DNA from: Clostridia bacterium
GTDB taxonomy: Bacteria > Bacillota > Clostridia > TANB77 > CAG-465
Length of the DNA: 64,000 nt
NCBI GenBank assembly: GCA_029256705.1
Contig: JAQSXK010000003.1
Location: 1 to 64,000, forward strand
Reading direction: 5' to 3'
Under the pieces are notes generated by a model. That model ran no database searches. It worked only from the letters and a program-made list of their open reading frames with translations, and was not told where the DNA came from. The translations under genes and the position numbers were made by a program. Within the stretch, counting starts at the first letter, position 1, and every line of letters begins with the position of its first letter. Below are positions 56,374 to 64,000 of this stretch, one piece after another.

Positions 56374-56634
56374 ATGGCACATAAGAAAGGCGTTGGTTCT
56401 ACTAGAAATGGTAGAGACAGTGAGAGCAAAAGACTTGGCGCAAAAAGAGCAGACGGTCAATTCGTTTTAGCAGGAAATATATTATATAGACAAAGAGGAA
56501 CTAAAATACATCCAGGCGTAAATGTAGGAATCGGTAGTGATGATACATTATATGCAAAAGCAAGTGGAATACTTAAATTTGAGAGAAAAGGAAAATCTGA
56601 CAAAAAAGCAAGTGTATATCCAGTAGCTGAATAG
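56374..56634 (+). CDS. rpmA: Ribosomal protein L27, without N-terminal extension
   Basis: This 86-residue protein binds near the peptidyl-transferase centre. It starts [20 protein letters not shown]. In most Firmicutes L27 is made with a short N-terminal extension that the protease Prp (YsxB) removes, and prp lies between rplU and rpmA. Here the start is already mature and the 44-bp gap has no prp gene. GGAGGG precedes the ATG. Confidence 0.95.
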   Translation: MAHKKGVGSTRNGRDSESKRLGAKRADGQFVLAGNILYRQRGTKIHPGVNVGIGSDDTLYAKASGILKFERKGKSDKKASVYPVAE

Positions 56635-56643
56635 TTTTAAAAT

Positions 56644-56681
56644 AAAAAATAACTTAGATATTTAGTCTAAGTTATTTTTTT
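56644..56681 (+). terminator. Terminator of rplU-rpmA
   Basis: A perfect 15-bp stem (56644-56658 with 56666-56680) with a 7-nt loop and a T run. Confidence 0.9.
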
Positions 56682-56730
56682 GTCTATAGTTTACATTGCA
56701 AAGAAAATTAAATTAAAATGAGTTATATTC

Positions 56731-56765
56731 TTAAAAAAAGGAAGCCAACAATATTAATGTTGGCT
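56731..56765 (-). terminator. Terminator of the metallohydrolase gene
   Basis: On the minus strand an 8-bp stem (agccaaca with tgttggct) is followed by a run of T. Confidence 0.8.
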
Positions 56766-56777
56766 CCTAGAGGAGGA

Positions 56778-58193
56778 TTATAAGAATTTAGTTGTAAGCT
56801 CTTTAATTAATCCGTATCTGCCGATTCTGTAGAAAGTTGATCTACTTTCGAGAGCTACGTCTTTGGATAAGTTATTAACGATTACTTGCTTTGCAAGGTT
56901 TTCCTTACAATCGTATTCGCCGTGATTAACTAAGATAAGTTTGGTATTATTAAACTGTTGTAGAAATTCTAAAATTTCATCTAACTTTGCATGTGATGAA
57001 AATTCTGTAGTATATTCAATATCACACAATTTTTGCTTCATAATACTACCAATCTTTACAAATTCTCCAATTGTTGTGTCTTTTAATCTTCTTGAAAGTG
57101 TACCCCTAGCTGGATATCCAACAAAATGGATTAATGCATTTTTAGTAGAAATATAGTTAGTAATGTAGAATGGTGCAGGACCATAAGAACCCATTCCACT
57201 TGAAGTAAGGATAATCTTACAACTTGTATCTGTAATTAAATTTGATCTTGACTTCTTATTTACAAATTCAAAATTGTATGGGAAGAACTCTCTTGATTCT
57301 TCTTTAAACGTATCTGAATTTGTATTGTAGATGTTGGTATAACGAATTGACAATTTACCATCTAAACGTACAGGTATATTCTTGTCTAATCTACCAGAGT
57401 CTTGCATTCTACGGATTTTAAGCATTAATTCTTGCGCTCTACCAAGTGAAAATACAGGGATTATTATTGTCTTGTTTTCAAGTATAGCTTTTAAAATGTT
57501 ATCTTCGAATATTTTCATTACGCTATCAGTATAGGTTGTTGCATAAGTTGACTCCTGTATGATAGTAATTGGTAAATCAAAAACATAATTTGGAATTTCT
57601 TTTATGTCAAAAAAAGTACTATGCTTAGAATAATCACCTGTAAACAACATAAAAATGTCTTCTTCACCTGGATAGGTTACTTTAACGAGTATCATGGCAG
57701 CACCTGGCAGGTGTCCATTGTCTAGGAAAGTAACGAAAACATTTTCATGTACTTGAATTTCTTGTAGATAAGGCAAGCCTTTTATAAGATCTAGTGTTAC
57801 TTCAAGATCTGAAACATTGTAGAGAGGTTTTGCGTTGTTACGCTTTGCAACTTGTCCTAATATTCCACAAGAGTCTGTCAATGATTCCCGCATGAAAACT
57901 TTAGTAAGTTCCGTTGCATAAATATCTTTTCTAAAACCAAGTTTTGCAAGAAGCGGTAATCTACCAATATGATCCGTGTGGTTATGTGTAACTAATGCAA
58001 AAGCAAGTTCGTCTGGATTAAAAGGAAAAGTATCGTTATACTTGTAGTAAGGCTCTTCCTGGAATAATCCGCAATCAACAATAAACTTAATTGTATCGTT
58101 ATTAGGCGTCTTTACAACACATAGATGACATGACCCGGTTACTTCCTCTGTTAAAGACATTACGTCGATGTAGAATTTACTTTTAATACCCAT
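56778..58193 (-). CDS. MBL-fold beta-CASP RNA-processing type hydrolase
   Basis: This 471-residue metallo-beta-lactamase-fold protein has THNHTDHIGRLPLL (the H-x-H-x-D-H zinc motif, about residues 71-80), NGHLPGAAM, FTGDYSKHS, and a beta-CASP part with VFSLGRAQELM, ILTSSGMG and EFSSHAK. This resembles CPSF/Ysh1-like bacterial proteins rather than RNase J, which is longer (about 550). It is probably an RNA nuclease. One in-frame CGG (57888-57890, ATG CGG GAA) is read without a shift. It appears somewhat less A/T-rich in codon use than its neighbours. AAAGGAGATG precedes the ATG. Confidence 0.85.
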   Translation of the reverse strand: MGIKSKFYIDVMSLTEEVTGSCHLCVVKTPNNDTIKFIVDCGLFQEEPYYKYNDTFPFNPDELAFALVTHNHTDHIGRLPLLAKLGFRKDIYATELTKVFMRESLTDSCGILGQVAKRNNAKPLYNVSDLEVTLDLIKGLPYLQEIQVHENVFVTFLDNGHLPGAAMILVKVTYPGEEDIFMLFTGDYSKHSTFFDIKEIPNYVFDLPITIIQESTYATTYTDSVMKIFEDNILKAILENKTIIIPVFSLGRAQELMLKIRRMQDSGRLDKNIPVRLDGKLSIRYTNIYNTNSDTFKEESREFFPYNFEFVNKKSRSNLITDTSCKIILTSSGMGSYGPAPFYITNYISTKNALIHFVGYPARGTLSRRLKDTTIGEFVKIGSIMKQKLCDIEYTTEFSSHAKLDEILEFLQQFNNTKLILVNHGEYDCKENLAKQVIVNNLSKDVALESRSTFYRIGRYGLIKELTTKFL

Positions 58194-58289
58194 AAACCCA
58201 TCTCCTTTTAATTGGTTTGAGTAGCGAGTGGTAAAAAATTAAATCCCGATTAGTTAATTAACTGCTAACATAATTTTATTTACAACTTT

Positions 58290-58318
58290 ATTATATAAAT
58301 AAAAAAAAGGTATGTCAA
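58290..58318 (-). promoter_or_regulatory. Consensus promoter of the metallohydrolase gene
   Basis: On the minus strand TTGACA (58318-58313) and TATAAT (58295-58290) have a 17-bp spacer and full consensus. The remaining 58194-58463 region holds no T-box, gene or hairpin that I can see. Confidence 0.82.
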
Positions 58319-58463
58319 GAATAATGTCGAAAAAAGTAGAAAATAATCGAAAATTTATTATAACTGTATTATAACTGCAACATAAGTAGTAAAAAAAATT
58401 AACAACATTATGTAAATTATGTAATTTTTTAATGGAAAGATAGATTTTTACTTAAAAATAGTG

Positions 58464-58469
58464 TATAAT
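58464..58469 (+). promoter_or_regulatory. -10 element of trpS
   Basis: TATAAT is present 27 bp before the GTG start. The -35 is poor. Confidence 0.5.
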
Positions 58470-58495
58470 ATATAGAATTAGAAAAGGTGATGTAA

Positions 58496-59509
58496 GTGAA
58501 AAAGATAATATTAACAGGGGATAGACCAACAGGTAAATTGCATATTGGACATTATTTAGGTTCTCTTCAAAATAGAGTAAAACTACAAGATGAATATGAT
58601 CAATATATAATAATAGCTGACGTACAAGCTTTAACAGATAATTATGATAATCCTGAAAAGGTTAGAAAAAATGTTTTTGAAGTTGCAATGGATAATTTGG
58701 CGTGTGGTTTAGATCCAGAAAAAAGTACAATATTTATACAATCTATGATACCGGAAATTGCTGAACTTACTGTATTTTATTCGAATTTAGTTACTGTAGC
58801 TAGATTACAAAGAAATCCAACTGTAAAAACAGAGATAAGTCAGAAGAAAGAATTATTTGGTAATGAAGGAGACTCTTTAACATATGGTTTTTTAGGATAT
58901 CCAGTTAGTCAAACTGCAGATATTACTGCTTTTAATGCGGATTTAGTACCAGTAGGTGAAGACCAACTTCCAATGATTGAGCAAACAAGAGAAATTGCTA
59001 GAAAATTTAATTCATTATATGGAGCGGTTATAACTGAGCCAGAAGCAATGATAGGAACAGTAGCTAGAGTTAAAGGTTTAGATGGAAATAATAAAATGGG
59101 AAAAAGCTTAGGAAATGCAATATACTTATCTGATGATGATGAAGTTATAACTTCTAAAGTTATGTCTGCTGTTACAGACGAAACAAAAATTAAAAAGTTT
59201 GACAAAGCGAATCCTGAAAAATGTATGGTTGGATATTATCATGAAATATTTAGCAAAGAAGAAAAAGAAAATGTATTTTATGAATGTAGAGAAGGACTAA
59301 GAGGATGTGTTGATTGTAAAAAACAATTAGCTAGAAACATAATAAAAACTTTATCTCCAATAAGAGAAAAAAGAAGGTATTATGAACAAAGACCAGAATT
59401 AGTTGAAAAAATACTTATTGAAGGAACTAAAAAAGCCAGAGAAAAAGCAAAACAAACAATGAAAAAAGTAAAAGAATCAATGAAAATTAATTATTTTGAG
59501 AATAATTAA
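58496..59509 (+). CDS. trpS: Tryptophanyl-tRNA synthetase
   Basis: This 337-residue class I synthetase charges tRNA-Trp. It has TGDRPTGKLHIGHYLGSL with the HIGH motif at the N-terminus and the KMSKS-type NKMGKSLGN at about residue 200. Length is normal. The start is GTG with AAAAGGTGAT upstream. No T-box lies in the leader, unlike many Firmicute synthetase genes. Confidence 0.95.
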   Translation: MKKIILTGDRPTGKLHIGHYLGSLQNRVKLQDEYDQYIIIADVQALTDNYDNPEKVRKNVFEVAMDNLACGLDPEKSTIFIQSMIPEIAELTVFYSNLVTVARLQRNPTVKTEISQKKELFGNEGDSLTYGFLGYPVSQTADITAFNADLVPVGEDQLPMIEQTREIARKFNSLYGAVITEPEAMIGTVARVKGLDGNNKMGKSLGNAIYLSDDDEVITSKVMSAVTDETKIKKFDKANPEKCMVGYYHEIFSKEEKENVFYECREGLRGCVDCKKQLARNIIKTLSPIREKRRYYEQRPELVEKILIEGTKKAREKAKQTMKKVKESMKINYFENN

Positions 59510-59571
59510 TTTTATAAACACGCAAAATAGTTATAATATTGTTTTATACATGTGAATAGGAGAAAAATTAA

Positions 59572-60844
<1,273 letters not shown>

Positions 60845-60869
60845 TTTAAAAGCTAAATAAAAAGATAAT

Positions 60870-60928
60870 AAAAAATAAGGTGATTTTAGACTCCATTAAG
60901 AATGGTATCTAAAATCACCTTATTTTTT
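60870..60928. terminator. Strong bidirectional terminator
   Basis: A perfect 21-bp stem (60870-60890 with 60908-60928) encloses a 17-nt loop that contains a second short stem (ccatt/aatgg). It separates obg from the convergent BI-1 gene. Confidence 0.93.
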
Positions 60929-60934
60929 AAAAAG

Positions 60935-61615
60935 TTATTTTCTTCTTCCAAATATACTAAGTAATCTTAAGAATATATTTATGAAGTCAAGGTATAATTC
61001 TAATGCTCCATAAATATGTATTTTAGATTGATCTAAAGAACTGCTTTCGCTTAGTAATTTTATTTTTTGTATATCATAAGCTGTTATGCCAGAAAATACT
61101 AATAACATTACCCATGATATTGTTATATCTAATAAACTATTACCAACAAATAGATTTACTAAACTAGCCAATATTCCTACAAATAAAGTTGTGAATAATA
61201 GTGGCGCAATCTTTGTTAAATCGTTATCTGTTCTGTAACCATATAGTGCCATAATACCAAATATACCAGCTGCAGCAAAAAATAGTATTGTAATAGAAGT
61301 TAGTTCAAATAGTGCAAATATAACTGAAAAAGTGAAACCATTCAATATTGCATAGGCAAAAAACATAATTCCTGCAACAGTTGGTGAGCACTTCTTTAAT
61401 AGAAATGAAAATGCAAATACCATAACAAGTTCAGCTATTAGTAGAGCATCAAAATATCCACCAAGTACAATATCAATATATAACTGCGATGAATATACAA
61501 ACCAAGAAACTAGCCCAGTAATTAAAAGACCCATAAACATCCATTGAAATGTCTTTTTGAAAACATTATTTTTATCGGTCACTATTACATTATTCAATTC
61601 AAAATCATTTTCCAT
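60935..61615 (-). CDS. Bax inhibitor-1 (BI-1/YetJ) family membrane protein
   Basis: This 226-residue protein has seven hydrophobic helices, ending with FSGITAYDIQKIKLL, YGALELYLDFINIFLRLL and a charged tail. These are the landmarks of bacterial BI-1 proteins such as YetJ, a pH-sensitive Ca2+ channel or leak. The conserved Asp in AYDIQ and in YLDFIN are the pair proposed to sense pH. A GAGGAGG ribosome site precedes the start. Confidence 0.9.
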   Translation of the reverse strand: MENDFELNNVIVTDKNNVFKKTFQWMFMGLLITGLVSWFVYSSQLYIDIVLGGYFDALLIAELVMVFAFSFLLKKCSPTVAGIMFFAYAILNGFTFSVIFALFELTSITILFFAAAGIFGIMALYGYRTDNDLTKIAPLLFTTLFVGILASLVNLFVGNSLLDITISWVMLLVFSGITAYDIQKIKLLSESSSLDQSKIHIYGALELYLDFINIFLRLLSIFGRRK

Positions 61616-61637
61616 AATATCCTCCTCAATAGTTTAC

Positions 61638-61666
61638 ATTATATTACAAATTTGAAAATAATACAA
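61638..61666 (-). promoter_or_regulatory. Promoter of the BI-1 gene
   Basis: On the minus strand TTGTAT (61666-61661) and TATAAT (61643-61638) have a 17-bp spacer. Confidence 0.7.
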
Positions 61667-61711
61667 TAGTTATAAATAAAAATGCTATAAAAAAATATTA
61701 TATTATTTGTT

Positions 61712-61858
61712 TTAATTTATGTAACTAATTTCTTCATTTACTTCATTTTTAGTTAATAGAACTTTTAAAGATAACATATAGAATAAAATTGTATATATTA
61801 ATATAAGTAGTAGAAGAGCTGCATATATTTTTTTTCTATTAATATAAAATACATTCAT
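61712..61858 (-). CDS. Small membrane protein, 48 aa
   Basis: An open frame of 48 codons starts with ATG 61858 preceded by GAGAGGT and encodes a basic N-terminus (NRKKIYA), one Leu/Ile-rich helix (about 13-36) and a short charged tail (TKNEVNEEIS). Positive-inside topology would put the tail outside. It lies upstream of the BI-1 promoter and divergent from sigK. No family is recognised. It could be spurious, but the ribosome site and composition support it. Confidence 0.5.
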   Translation of the reverse strand: MNVFYINRKKIYAALLLLILIYTILFYMLSLKVLLTKNEVNEEISYIN

Positions 61859-61985
61859 AATTTATACCTCTCTAGTATTAAATATATTTACCAGTGAAGA
61901 AAATATTTAATAAAGTTTTATAATTCATATAGATTGATTGAATTATTTTAAAATTATTAATATTAAGTACAAGTTGAAAGTCAAA

Positions 61986-62024
61986 ATAATACAAAATTTG
62001 CATATACATTTAATATATATTTAT
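61986..62024 (+). promoter_or_regulatory. Possible mother-cell-type promoter of sigK
   Basis: A CATATACA box at 62000 with an A/T-rich element about 15 bp upstream is loosely like sigma-E promoters. No sigma-A consensus is seen in 61859-62035. This is a weak call. Confidence 0.25.
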
Positions 62025-62035
62025 GGAGGTAGTTT

Positions 62036-62728
62036 ATGTTATTTTCTTTTCTTGGTAATATTTTATCTTATATATTTTGTCTATTTGGATATATAAAATC
62101 TGAAAATTTATATCCAGAACCACTTAGTAAGTCTGAAGAAGAATACTATTTGAAAAGGTATTTTGAGGGGGATAAAGAGGCAAAAAATACATTAATAGAA
62201 CATAATTTAAGATTAGTAGTACATATAGCAAAAAAATATTCTAATAAGGAACAAGATATAGAAGAATTTACATCGATAGGAACAATAGGTCTTATAAAAG
62301 CAATTAATAGTTTTAAAGAGGATAAAGGCTTTAAAATAAGTACATATGCTTCTAAATGTATAGACAATGAGATACTTATGCACATTCGAGCAACTAAAAA
62401 AAATCAAGCAGAGATTTCTATGAATAGTATAATAGGGACAGATAAAGATGGAAATGATATGGAACTTTTAGATACTTTAGAAATTGTTGAAAAAGACCCA
62501 ATAGATACAATATATAACAAGGTTATAACTGATCAAATGATCCAGTACATAAATACAAAGCTGCCAAAAAGGGAAAGGGAAATAATGACGATGAGGTATG
62601 GATTAGATAAGAAAATACCAAAAACTCAGCAAGAGGTTGCAGATATATTAGGGATTTCTAGATCATATGTATCAAGAATTGAAACTAAAGTACAAAAAAA
62701 ATTAAGTAGTATACTATTAGAAGAGTAA
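62036..62728 (+). CDS. sigK: RNA polymerase sporulation sigma factor SigK
   Basis: This 230-residue sigma-70 family protein has a hydrophobic pro-sequence-like N-terminus (LFSFLGNILSYIFCLFGYIK) and then PEPLSKSEEEYYLKRYFEGD, typical of sigma-K. Region 2 contains IEHNLRLVVHIAKKYSN and SIGTIGLIKAINSFK. Region 4 contains REREIMTMRYGLD and GISRSYVSRIETK. Sigma-K directs late mother-cell gene expression in spore-formers. The gene is intact, with no skin element. TATGGAGGT precedes the ATG. Confidence 0.9.
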   Translation: MLFSFLGNILSYIFCLFGYIKSENLYPEPLSKSEEEYYLKRYFEGDKEAKNTLIEHNLRLVVHIAKKYSNKEQDIEEFTSIGTIGLIKAINSFKEDKGFKISTYASKCIDNEILMHIRATKKNQAEISMNSIIGTDKDGNDMELLDTLEIVEKDPIDTIYNKVITDQMIQYINTKLPKREREIMTMRYGLDKKIPKTQQEVADILGISRSYVSRIETKVQKKLSSILLEE

Positions 62729-62738
62729 AAATAAGTTA

Positions 62739-62767
62739 TTGACAAAAAATTATTTCCGTTATATAAT
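62739..62767 (+). promoter_or_regulatory. Consensus promoter of the MazG-like gene
   Basis: TTGACA (62739-62744) and TATAAT (62762-62767) match consensus with a 17-bp spacer. The transcript would begin about 15 bp before the ATG. Confidence 0.85.
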
Positions 62768-62790
62768 ATTTTTTAAAATGGGGGTAAAAC

Positions 62791-63111
62791 ATGAAAAAAC
62801 AAATATACAATAAATTAGTAAGAGATAAAATACCGGAGATTATAATAAATACCGGAGAAAATCCTATAACCGAAGTGTTAAAGGACAATATGTATAAAGA
62901 GATGTTAGATAAAAAATTATTGGAAGAAGTTAATGAATATTTAAAAGATGATAATGTTGAGGAATTAGCAGATATTATGGAGGTTATACTTGCTATTCTT
63001 AAATTTAAAAAAATTGAAATTTCAGAATTTGATAATATTGTTAAAATAAAAAGAGAGAAAAAAGGCGCTTTTGATAATAAAATATTTTTAAAAGAAGTCA
63101 TAGAATTGTAA
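62791..63111 (+). CDS. MazG-like/phosphoribosyl-ATP pyrophosphohydrolase-type protein
   Basis: This 106-residue protein has YNKLVRDKIPEII at the N-terminus, then KLLEEVNEYLKDDNVEELADIMEVILAIL, the E-x-x-E ... E-x-x-D metal site of all-alpha NTP pyrophosphatases. Proteins with this LVRDKIP start are often annotated as phosphoribosyl-ATP pyrophosphohydrolase but are not part of his operons. A house-cleaning nucleotide hydrolase is more likely. It is monocistronic with its own promoter. Confidence 0.82.
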   Translation: MKKQIYNKLVRDKIPEIIINTGENPITEVLKDNMYKEMLDKKLLEEVNEYLKDDNVEELADIMEVILAILKFKKIEISEFDNIVKIKREKKGAFDNKIFLKEVIEL

Positions 63112-63147
63112 TAACAATTGACATATGTGATATAATAGTAGTATATA
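63106..63147 (+). promoter_or_regulatory. Promoter region of the following hypothetical gene
   Basis: TATAAT at 63131-63136 could pair with TTGTAA (63106) at 19 bp. A TTGACA at 63118 could pair with TATATA (63142) at 18 bp. I cannot tell which is used. Confidence 0.45.
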
Positions 63148-63188
63148 CAATTTAAACTTTAAAAATAATTTTGAAGGAGTGTATAATT

Positions 63189-63791
63189 ATGATGAAAAAG
63201 GTATTACTTGAGGATGTTCGGATAGGTATTCTAGACAATAATGGGGTGTTTAGAATGTGTCCACTAATCAATAATTTGCAAACCCTTTGCAAGGGTCAAC
63301 AATCTAAAAAGGATTTTGATTCAAAAGTCAATTTATACAAGATTACAGATAACAAAGACGATATATTAGTAAATATAATTACGCCTGATGGAAAAGAATA
63401 TATTATTCAATCTTTTTCAGATGAGTATATAGAGTATTTGTGTCAGCTTTATTTTAGTTTAACAGAGTTTATATATTCATGTAAGAGAAATAAATTTTCT
63501 GATGGATGTACAATTTCTGATCTTAGCATAATAACAAAAACACTTGGAAAGGAAACTTTATTTGTTCCAAACGTTGGATTAAAATTACTTGGATACGGTG
63601 ATGTTTCTGGGCATAAATATTTAAAAGGAATAGGTAAAACATCTAAAATTACTAATATTGATTTTGATAATTCCATTTTAAAGAGCAAAAGAAGTATCTA
63701 TAATATTTTATCTTTGTCTAATGAATACAAAAAATATCTTGAAAATATAATTTCAGATTTGGAGTTAGTCTTAAAGAGATATTCGAAATAA
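63189..63791 (+). CDS. Hypothetical protein, about 200 aa
   Basis: This 200-residue cytoplasmic protein has no recognised family. It has a hydrophilic start (KKVLLEDVRIGILDNNGVFR), a Tyr/Phe-rich middle (YIEYLCQLYFSLTEFIYSC) and a C-terminal segment of likely helices. ATG 63189 follows AAGGAG by 9 nt. The longer frame from TTG 63171 contains the ribosome site. An in-frame CGG (63219-63221, GTT CGG ATA) is read in frame, and a shift there would give GGA TAG. Confidence 0.6.
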   Translation: MMKKVLLEDVRIGILDNNGVFRMCPLINNLQTLCKGQQSKKDFDSKVNLYKITDNKDDILVNIITPDGKEYIIQSFSDEYIEYLCQLYFSLTEFIYSCKRNKFSDGCTISDLSIITKTLGKETLFVPNVGLKLLGYGDVSGHKYLKGIGKTSKITNIDFDNSILKSKRSIYNILSLSNEYKKYLENIISDLELVLKRYSK

Positions 63792-63799
63792 AAATTATG

Positions 63800-63840
63800 A
63801 AGGCGCAATTTAAATTTGCGTCTTTTATTTATATTTTTTT
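63800..63840 (+). terminator. Intrinsic terminator
   Basis: A 9-bp stem (aaggcgcaa with ttgcgtctt, one G-T pair) is followed by a T-rich stretch. Confidence 0.75.
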
Positions 63841-63862
63841 TAAAAATACAAATAATAAAAAT

Positions 63863-64000
63863 ATGATATATTTAATTGGATTAATTGCAGGTTTTGCAAA
63901 TGGACTTTTTGCAAGCGGTGCTGGACAAATTTTGGTTTTTTATTTAGTTTTTATTTTGAAAATTGATACACATATAGGAAGGTCAGTAAGTATAGCTGTT
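63863..64000 (+). CDS. TauE/SafE (TSUP) family transporter, 3'-truncated by window edge
   Basis: The 46 visible residues start IYLIGLIAGFANGLFASGAGQ and continue with a second hydrophobic segment and IDTHIGRSVSIAV. The G-x-x-A-G-x-x-x-G-x-x-A-S-G-A-G pattern is typical of the first repeat of TSUP proteins, sulfonate/sulfite or related anion transporters. The ATG at 63863 lacks a clear ribosome site. A frame-linked ATG at 63797 lies inside the terminator and is less likely. Confidence 0.65.
   Translation, partial: MIYLIGLIAGFANGLFASGAGQILVFYLVFILKIDTHIGRSVSIAV

Noticed and set aside
58319-58495. T-box riboswitch upstream of trpS
   Set aside because: No GGTGG-type T-box core, specifier stem or terminator is visible in the leader.
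62036-62728. sigK interrupted by a skin-like element
   Set aside because: The gene is continuous from the pro-sequence through region 4.
63118-63136. TTGACA plus TATAAT as one promoter before the 63189 gene
   Set aside because: The two boxes are only 7 bp apart. Each must pair with another partner.
63797-63862. Earlier ATG (63797) as start of the TSUP gene
   Set aside because: It lies in the terminator of the previous gene, has no ribosome site and adds a Phe/Asn-rich stretch not typical of the family.

Overview
The window is a very AT-rich stretch of a chromosome. Gene order (rplU-rpmA, obg, trpS, secA), strong AGGAGG ribosome sites, near-consensus sigma-A promoters, SLH and LCP wall proteins and a sporulation-type sigma factor (SigK) point to a low-GC Gram-positive of the Clostridia type. 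The Hrb/FprA/rubredoxin genes suggest an anaerobe that detoxifies O2 or NO. No rRNA, tRNA, CRISPR array or insertion sequence was seen.

Layout: 1-2.5 kb is the 3' end of a surface protein with four copies of an exact 573-bp repeat. 2.6-4.6 kb (minus) is a rubredoxin/flavodiiron/flavin-reductase-rubredoxin operon. 4.8-6.9 kb is pyrH plus three small membrane proteins. 7.2-19.2 kb is an exopolysaccharide cluster: initiating sugar transferase, five glycosyltransferase-type genes, pyruvyl transferase, EpsG-like polymerase, flippase, LCP ligase, acyltransferase and VanZ-like protein. 19.2-20.5 kb is a D,D-carboxypeptidase. 20.7-35.4 kb is a Tad-like pilus or secretion operon (SAF/CpaB, two degenerate MinD/CpaE-like proteins, TadA/CpaF ATPase, TadB/C membrane protein) followed by seven pilin-like proteins, two carrying ALK-type glycine-rich domains. 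35.5-49.0 kb holds a duplicated module of an anchored SLH-like protein plus a giant secreted protein of about 1350 aa, then an SLH protein carrying the same domain. 49-64 kb is mostly housekeeping: secA, an orphan VirD4/TraG-like ATPase, pth, rplU (with leader), rpmA, a beta-CASP metallohydrolase, trpS, obg, a BI-1 protein, sigK, a MazG-like protein, a hypothetical gene and the start of a TauE/SafE transporter.

The most striking observation is a shared type of frame break. Four genes (tadB/C, a giant surface protein, pth and obg) are each interrupted by a +1 frameshift. In all four the break falls on an in-frame CGG codon, and skipping the C restores the frame and a glycine codon (C-GGA or C-GGG). 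In pth and obg that glycine is conserved in the family. CGG is otherwise almost absent: by eye only three further in-frame CGG codons were found, and these are read without a shift. This suggests that CGG is a poorly decoded or unassigned codon in this organism and that CGGN can be read as glycine with a +1 shift, much like AGGY in Perkinsus mitochondria or the Ty1 site. Systematic sequence error is the main alternative.
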